Assembly: GCF_000154465.1 (NCBI RefSeq)
Contig: NZ_DS499581.1
Location: 124,001-188,000, forward strand
Reading direction: 5' to 3'
Length of the DNA: 64,000 bases
Source: Alistipes putredinis DSM 17216
GTDB taxonomy: Bacteria > Bacteroidota > Bacteroidia > Bacteroidales > Rikenellaceae
A model generated the notes under the pieces. It searched no databases. It was given only the letters and a program-made list of their open reading frames with translations, and was not told the origin of the DNA. Below, one piece after another: positions 60,228-64,000 of this stretch. Position 1 is the first letter of the stretch; every line of letters starts with the position of its first letter. Made by a program: the position numbers and the translations under genes.

Positions 60228-62366
60228 ATGAAAAATTTATTCCTCTTTATGGCAATTACGCTCGTGGGACTCGGCGGATGCAGTGAAAAGCGCTCCCAGC
60301 CCCTCGCTATCGACAACTCGCTCACCCAGGAGGAGATCGCCGCCGGCGTTCTCTCGCCCGAAGTGATGTGGAAAATGGGCCGCGTAGGACTGGCCTCGCT
60401 CTCGCCCGACGCCAGTCGGCTGCTCTACACCGTCACCTGGTACAATATGCAGGAGAACCGGGGCGTTACGGCGATCTACGTTCGTGACGCCGCCAGCGGC
60501 GAAGTCGCCCAGCTGACCGACTTCTCGTCGAACAACTCCGATCCGAAATGGAATGCCGACGGCAGCAAGATCTACTTCCTGTCCGACCGCAGCGGAAGTT
60601 CGCAAATCTGGGAAATGGCTGCCGACGGACAAAATCCCCGCCAGCTTTCGAAACTCGACAAGGACATCGAAGGGTTCGGCGTAAATCCTGCGGGTGACAA
60701 AGTCTTTTATGTACAGGGCGTACAGGTCGCCGACCGCAAGTCGTCCGACATCCACCCGGACATGGCCGAATCGAAAGCCCGCGTTTACGACGACCTGATG
60801 TGCCGCCACTGGGACCGCTGGGATGAAGGCGAATACCGCCACATCTTCATCGCGGAGCTGACCTCCGGCGGCATCGGGAAGGGCGTGGACATCATCGGCG
60901 AAGGTGCGGAGTGGGACACTCCGCTGGCACCCTATTTCGATATGTCCGAAATCGCGTGGGCTCCGGACGGCACCCGACTCGCATACACCTGCAAACCGCT
61001 GACAGGTGCGAAATACGCCGTTTCGACCGACTCGGACATTTTCGTCTATGACACGGAGACAGGCGCCACGACCAACATCTGCAAGGGACTCACCCCCATC
61101 TCCGGTCACGATGCGGCAGCCAAAACCGAACTGCCTTTCGTCGGCTACGACAAATACCCCGTATTCTCGCCCGACGGCACCAAAATCGCATTCCGTTCGC
61201 AGCGTCGTGCGGGCAATGAAGCCGACAAGGAGCGTCTGATGGTCTGGAATTCCGAAACGGGCCTGGTGAAGGAACTCACGAAGAATTTCGACTACAACGC
61301 TACCAACGTCATCTGGGACGGCAGCGAAGCGCTTTGGTTCCTCGCGCCGATGGAGGCTACGCACCAGCTCTGCCGCGTGGACATGAACGGCAACGTTTCC
61401 GTACTGACCCGGGGCGATCACGACATCAACGCCGTATCGATCGCAAACGGCAAGGCCGTAGCCGATATCTGCACGATCTCTTCGCCCTCGGAGCTCTATG
61501 AAATCGACCTGAAAGACGGAGCCATCACGCAGCTCACGTTCATCAACCAGCCGATCCTCGACAAGATCCGCCTTGGCAAAGTCGAGAAACGCTGGGTGGA
61601 AACCACCGACGGCAAACAGATGCTGACGTGGGTAATCCTGCCGCCCGATTTCGACCCTGCGAAGAAATACCCGACGCTGCTCTACTGCGAAGGCGGTCCG
61701 CAAAGCGTCGTATCGCAATTCTGGAGCTACCGCTGGAACTTCCAGCTCATGGCCGCCAACGGCTACATCGTCGTCGCCCCCAACCGCCGGGGCGTGCCTT
61801 CGTTCGGACAGGAGTGGCTCGACCAGATCTCGGGCGACTACTCGGGCCAGAATATCCGCGACTACCTCTCGGCTATCGACGACGTCGCCAAGGAGCCCTG
61901 GGTGGACAAGGACCGCCTGGGCTGCGTCGGCGCTTCGTACGGCGGTTATTCGGTCTATTTCCTGGCCGGACACCACGACGGACGCTTCAAGGCTTTCATC
62001 TCCCACTGCGGTATCTTCGACTTCGAAGCCATGTACGGATCGACCGAGGAGCTTTTCTTCCTGAACAACGACTACGGAGGCCCCTACTGGGACAAGCAGA
62101 ACGCGACGGCCATGCGTACCTATGCTAACTCGCCCCACAAGTTCGTCGATAAGTGGGATACGCCGATTATGATCATCACCGGCGAACTCGACTTCCGCAT
62201 CCCCTATACGCAGTCGCTCGAAGCCTTCACAGCAGCACGTCTGCACGGTATCGACGCCCGTCTGGTCGAATTCGAAGACGAAGACCACCAGGTGATGAAG
62301 CCCCAGAACTCGGTGGTTTGGAACCGCGAATTTTTCGGCTGGCTCGACAAATACCTGAAAAAATAG
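60228..62366 (+). CDS. S9 family (prolyl oligopeptidase) lipoprotein peptidase
   Basis: The 712-residue protein has a lipoprotein signal with lipobox LGGC (Cys18), so it is probably anchored in an envelope membrane. The middle is a beta-propeller with WD/TolB-like repeats, such as SNNSDPKWNADGSKIYFLSDRSG and KYPVFSPDGTKIAFRSQRRAG. The C-terminal alpha/beta-hydrolase domain has the nucleophile Ser570 in GASYGGYS, Asp in GELDFRIPYTQS and His in EDEDHQVMKP. It would cleave peptides, perhaps dipeptides, as dipeptidyl peptidases of Bacteroidales do. Length is family-normal. A strong terminator follows. Confidence 0.93.
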   Translation: MKNLFLFMAITLVGLGGCSEKRSQPLAIDNSLTQEEIAAGVLSPEVMWKMGRVGLASLSPDASRLLYTVTWYNMQENRGVTAIYVRDAASGEVAQLTDFSSNNSDPKWNADGSKIYFLSDRSGSSQIWEMAADGQNPRQLSKLDKDIEGFGVNPAGDKVFYVQGVQVADRKSSDIHPDMAESKARVYDDLMCRHWDRWDEGEYRHIFIAELTSGGIGKGVDIIGEGAEWDTPLAPYFDMSEIAWAPDGTRLAYTCKPLTGAKYAVSTDSDIFVYDTETGATTNICKGLTPISGHDAAAKTELPFVGYDKYPVFSPDGTKIAFRSQRRAGNEADKERLMVWNSETGLVKELTKNFDYNATNVIWDGSEALWFLAPMEATHQLCRVDMNGNVSVLTRGDHDINAVSIANGKAVADICTISSPSELYEIDLKDGAITQLTFINQPILDKIRLGKVEKRWVETTDGKQMLTWVILPPDFDPAKKYPTLLYCEGGPQSVVSQFWSYRWNFQLMAANGYIVVAPNRRGVPSFGQEWLDQISGDYSGQNIRDYLSAIDDVAKEPWVDKDRLGCVGASYGGYSVYFLAGHHDGRFKAFISHCGIFDFEAMYGSTEELFFLNNDYGGPYWDKQNATAMRTYANSPHKFVDKWDTPIMIITGELDFRIPYTQSLEAFTAARLHGIDARLVEFEDEDHQVMKPQNSVVWNREFFGWLDKYLKK

Positions 62367-62388
62367 CGTTTTTCAACCGTTTCGATGC

Positions 62389-62422
62389 GAACGGCGGCCT
62401 TCTTCCGGGAAGGCCGCCGTTC
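62389..62422 (+). terminator. Rho-independent terminator after the S9 peptidase gene
   Basis: A 14-bp stem GAACGGCGGCCTTC / GAAGGCCGCCGTTC with a six-base loop is followed by TATTTT. It lies 22 bases after the stop. Confidence 0.9.
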
Positions 62423-62525
62423 TATTTTCCACAACGGAATCGGAAGCCATTGATAAAAAAAGCGTATTGGTGACAACTTTTCCGTCGCTCGTTGAATTTA
62501 TTTTTTTTCATGTTCCGCAAACTAT

Positions 62526-62533
62526 AATTTTGA
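62526..62533 (+). promoter_or_regulatory. -7 promoter element for the 48-residue peptide and lipoprotein genes
   Basis: TAATTTTG fits TAnnTTTG and lies 27 bases before the small ORF. A T-run stands at about the -33 position, without a clear TTTG. Confidence 0.45.
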
Positions 62534-62560
62534 CTTCGAACTTAAAATCAGATAAGCATT

Positions 62561-62707
62561 ATGGAAACAACCAAGACGCTTCGCAAGTATGTGACCCCCA
62601 GCATCGGGGTTTTGGACATCCGCATAGAGCGCGGATTCGGCGACTCTTTCCCGGGCGGCACCGTAGAACCTATGTCGTACAACGACGCAACGAACGACAG
62701 TTACTAA
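62561..62707 (+). CDS. 48-residue peptide upstream of a fimbrillin-like gene
   Basis: The small ORF encodes about 48 residues, starting METTKTLRKYVTPSIGVLDIRIERGF and ending in a Gly/Pro/Asn/Tyr-rich acidic tail (SFPGGTVEP, NDATNDSY). There is no signal peptide or membrane segment. Short proteins with a K-Y-V-x-P-x-x-x-V-L-D-I start and a variable acidic tail are common in Alistipes and relatives, often near surface-protein genes; I say this from memory. It ends 17 bases before the lipoprotein ATG and is probably co-transcribed with it. Its function is unknown. Confidence 0.55.
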   Translation: METTKTLRKYVTPSIGVLDIRIERGFGDSFPGGTVEPMSYNDATNDSY

Positions 62708-62724
62708 TTAAAACCATCGAACTT

Positions 62725-64000
62725 ATGAACCGCATAATCAATACCCTTGCCCTCGCAACGGCCGGACTGGTTCTCCTCTGCGGATGCTCCGCCGATCCTG
62801 CGACGGATGAAGCCGCTCCGGGAGGGAACGACGGAAAAACCGTCCCTGTCTCTTTCGCCGCCGAACTGCCGGCAACCCGTGCGACGATCGAAATCGGCGA
62901 CGACCGTTTCAACGGCGCCTGGGAGGTCGATATCGACAAACTCGGCATACACGCAACGCTGAACGGCGTCGCGCAAATCAACAAACCCTTCGTCTTTTCG
63001 AGCGAAGGCATTTTCAAAGGTGAACTCACTCCGGGAACCGGCGCCTGGACCTACCTGGCCTATTATCCCCACGGAGAGCAATCCCTGAACGGCACGTCGG
63101 CCACCATTCCTTTCGGCAATACCCGCATCCAGAAGGGCGGAACCTACAACAGCCTGTTCGACATTCTGATAGCACCCGCACAAACTACGGCCAATTCAGC
63201 GGAAGGCGTCGATGACAGCGGCGAAAGGATCCGCTTCAATATGCAGCGGCTGACGTCGATCCTGGATTTCGACCTGACCAATTCGACCTCCGACCCGATT
63301 CGCTGCGTGCTGCTGACGGCGGAAAGCGACGATTTCCTGTCGGCCAAATCCCTGAATTTCGACCTGGCACAAGGAGAGGCCGCCGCACCCGCACTCGACA
63401 CGGAAGAACGGTCGAAGTCGATTCTGATAAACTTCGACGGCGGGTCTGCATCGGCCGCAGCTCAACTGGACGCCTTCTTCAATGTCCTGCCGGGCAATTA
63501 CAACCTGAATCTGGACATCATCACCGCCACCAAACAGATGGCCTCCGTAAAGATCGACCGTACCGACAAGCCGTTCGAGGCGGGTGTCCTCTACAAGAAA
63601 GAGGTCGGCACGCTGACCCCCTCCGCCATTCCTGCCCCGTCGCTCGACTGGCCCGACCAGGACATCGACGCCACGCATGAAATCACGGTAGGGCCGGACC
63701 AGTCGCTCACCTACCCCGCAGCCATCGACATCACGGTACCGGGCGGTATCGCCGAACTGAAAGTCGAAATCGTTTCCGACGCCCTGAACTCGCTGGGGAT
63801 ACAAAACCTCGATCTGGTACACGAAACTTCGATCGCAGGAAGCATCCAATACAAAGACTTGGGTCTGAAATGCAGCACGGAGATCCAATATACGAAATCG
63901 ACCGTATTCGACATCACCAAGCTCGTCCCGATGATTGCGATGCTCCCCGATGCAATCGGCAACCACGTATTCAAGGTGTCCGTTACCGACCTGGCCGGCC
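62725..64000 (+). CDS. Fimbrillin-like surface lipoprotein, N-terminal part (runs off the window)
   Basis: The first 425 codons are present without a stop. A lipoprotein signal (ALATAGLVLLCGC, Cys21) is followed by a Thr/Ala/Asp-rich beta-sandwich pattern seen in fimbrillin and Mfa-type anchor proteins of Bacteroidales. Examples are PVSFAAELPATRATIEIGDDRF, the GTGAWTYLAYYPHG stretch and AAQLDAFFNVLPGNYNLNL. A second part from about residue 310 (THEITVGPDQSLTYPAAIDITVPGGIAEL) resembles repeat domains of putative carbohydrate-binding surface proteins. The exact family cannot be fixed without the C terminus. It follows the 48-residue peptide gene. Confidence 0.75.
   Translation, partial: MNRIINTLALATAGLVLLCGCSADPATDEAAPGGNDGKTVPVSFAAELPATRATIEIGDDRFNGAWEVDIDKLGIHATLNGVAQINKPFVFSSEGIFKGELTPGTGAWTYLAYYPHGEQSLNGTSATIPFGNTRIQKGGTYNSLFDILIAPAQTTANSAEGVDDSGERIRFNMQRLTSILDFDLTNSTSDPIRCVLLTAESDDFLSAKSLNFDLAQGEAAAPALDTEERSKSILINFDGGSASAAAQLDAFFNVLPGNYNLNLDIITATKQMASVKIDRTDKPFEAGVLYKKEVGTLTPSAIPAPSLDWPDQDIDATHEITVGPDQSLTYPAAIDITVPGGIAELKVEIVSDALNSLGIQNLDLVHETSIAGSIQYKDLGLKCSTEIQYTKSTVFDITKLVPMIAMLPDAIGNHVFKVSVTDLAG

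Overview
This 64 kb window looks like a chromosomal segment of a Bacteroidota (Bacteroidales) bacterium, most likely Alistipes or a close Rikenellaceae relative. The evidence is high-GC coding DNA with AT-rich gaps, promoters of the Bacteroidota TAnnTTTG type instead of sigma70 boxes, the type 9 secretion regulator PorX, a type III glutamine synthetase, a methylmalonyl-CoA mutase pair, a eukaryote-like IleRS, LptC/CoaX/PpiD gene order, and a fimbrillin-like lipoprotein. No tRNA or rRNA gene, CRISPR array, insertion sequence, phage or integrase was seen. The content is mostly housekeeping.

Layout. Position 1-7.1 kb (minus strand): the start of ahcY, then a membrane/proteostasis operon rsfS-ftsH-cdsA-psd-AI-2E transporter-riboflavin kinase, with oxyR upstream. 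7.2-10.6 kb (plus): trpS, a CLC chloride channel and a small PAS protein. 10.8-16.1 kb (minus): the Kdo cluster kdsB-kdsA-kdsD-yciI, then lon. 16.4-27 kb: valS and rnhA (plus), a flavin reductase (minus), then an MsbA-like exporter, an acetyltransferase, ileS with a structured leader and a tiny upstream ORF, and a DksA-like gene (plus). 27.1-31.3 kb (minus): a BlaI repressor and an M56 (BlaR1-like) membrane protease with seven TonB-plug-like repeats, behind a promoter with two dyad operators. 31.5-37.1 kb (minus): rpsU, a helix-hairpin-helix protein, a UbiD decarboxylase, and glnN broken by a one-base frameshift. 37.5-41.5 kb (plus): mutA-mutB. 42.1-55.9 kb (minus): the envelope operon coaX-OMP-TPR-lptC-CNNM-ppiD, then mfd, rng, a 29-residue basic protein and HU. 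56.4-59.4 kb (plus): porX-tsaE and a small SRPBCC protein; a duplicated ~89-bp promoter-like cassette lies before porX and before the SRPBCC gene. 59.6-64 kb: a NUDIX hydrolase (minus), a secreted S9 peptidase, a 48-residue peptide and the start of a fimbrillin-like lipoprotein.

How the genes work together. Several modules serve the Gram-negative envelope: phospholipid synthesis (cdsA, psd), Kdo synthesis for lipid A core (kdsB/A/D), lipid/LPS export (MsbA-like exporter, lptC), outer membrane protein folding (ppiD) and T9SS control (porX). MutAB links succinyl-CoA to propionate formation. FtsH, Lon, RNase G, Mfd, OxyR and the DksA-like protein cover quality control and stress.

The observations most worth a second look are the duplicated cassette near porX, the GxHH signature and leader ORF of ileS, the repeat-bearing M56 protein with its operators, and the frameshift in glnN.
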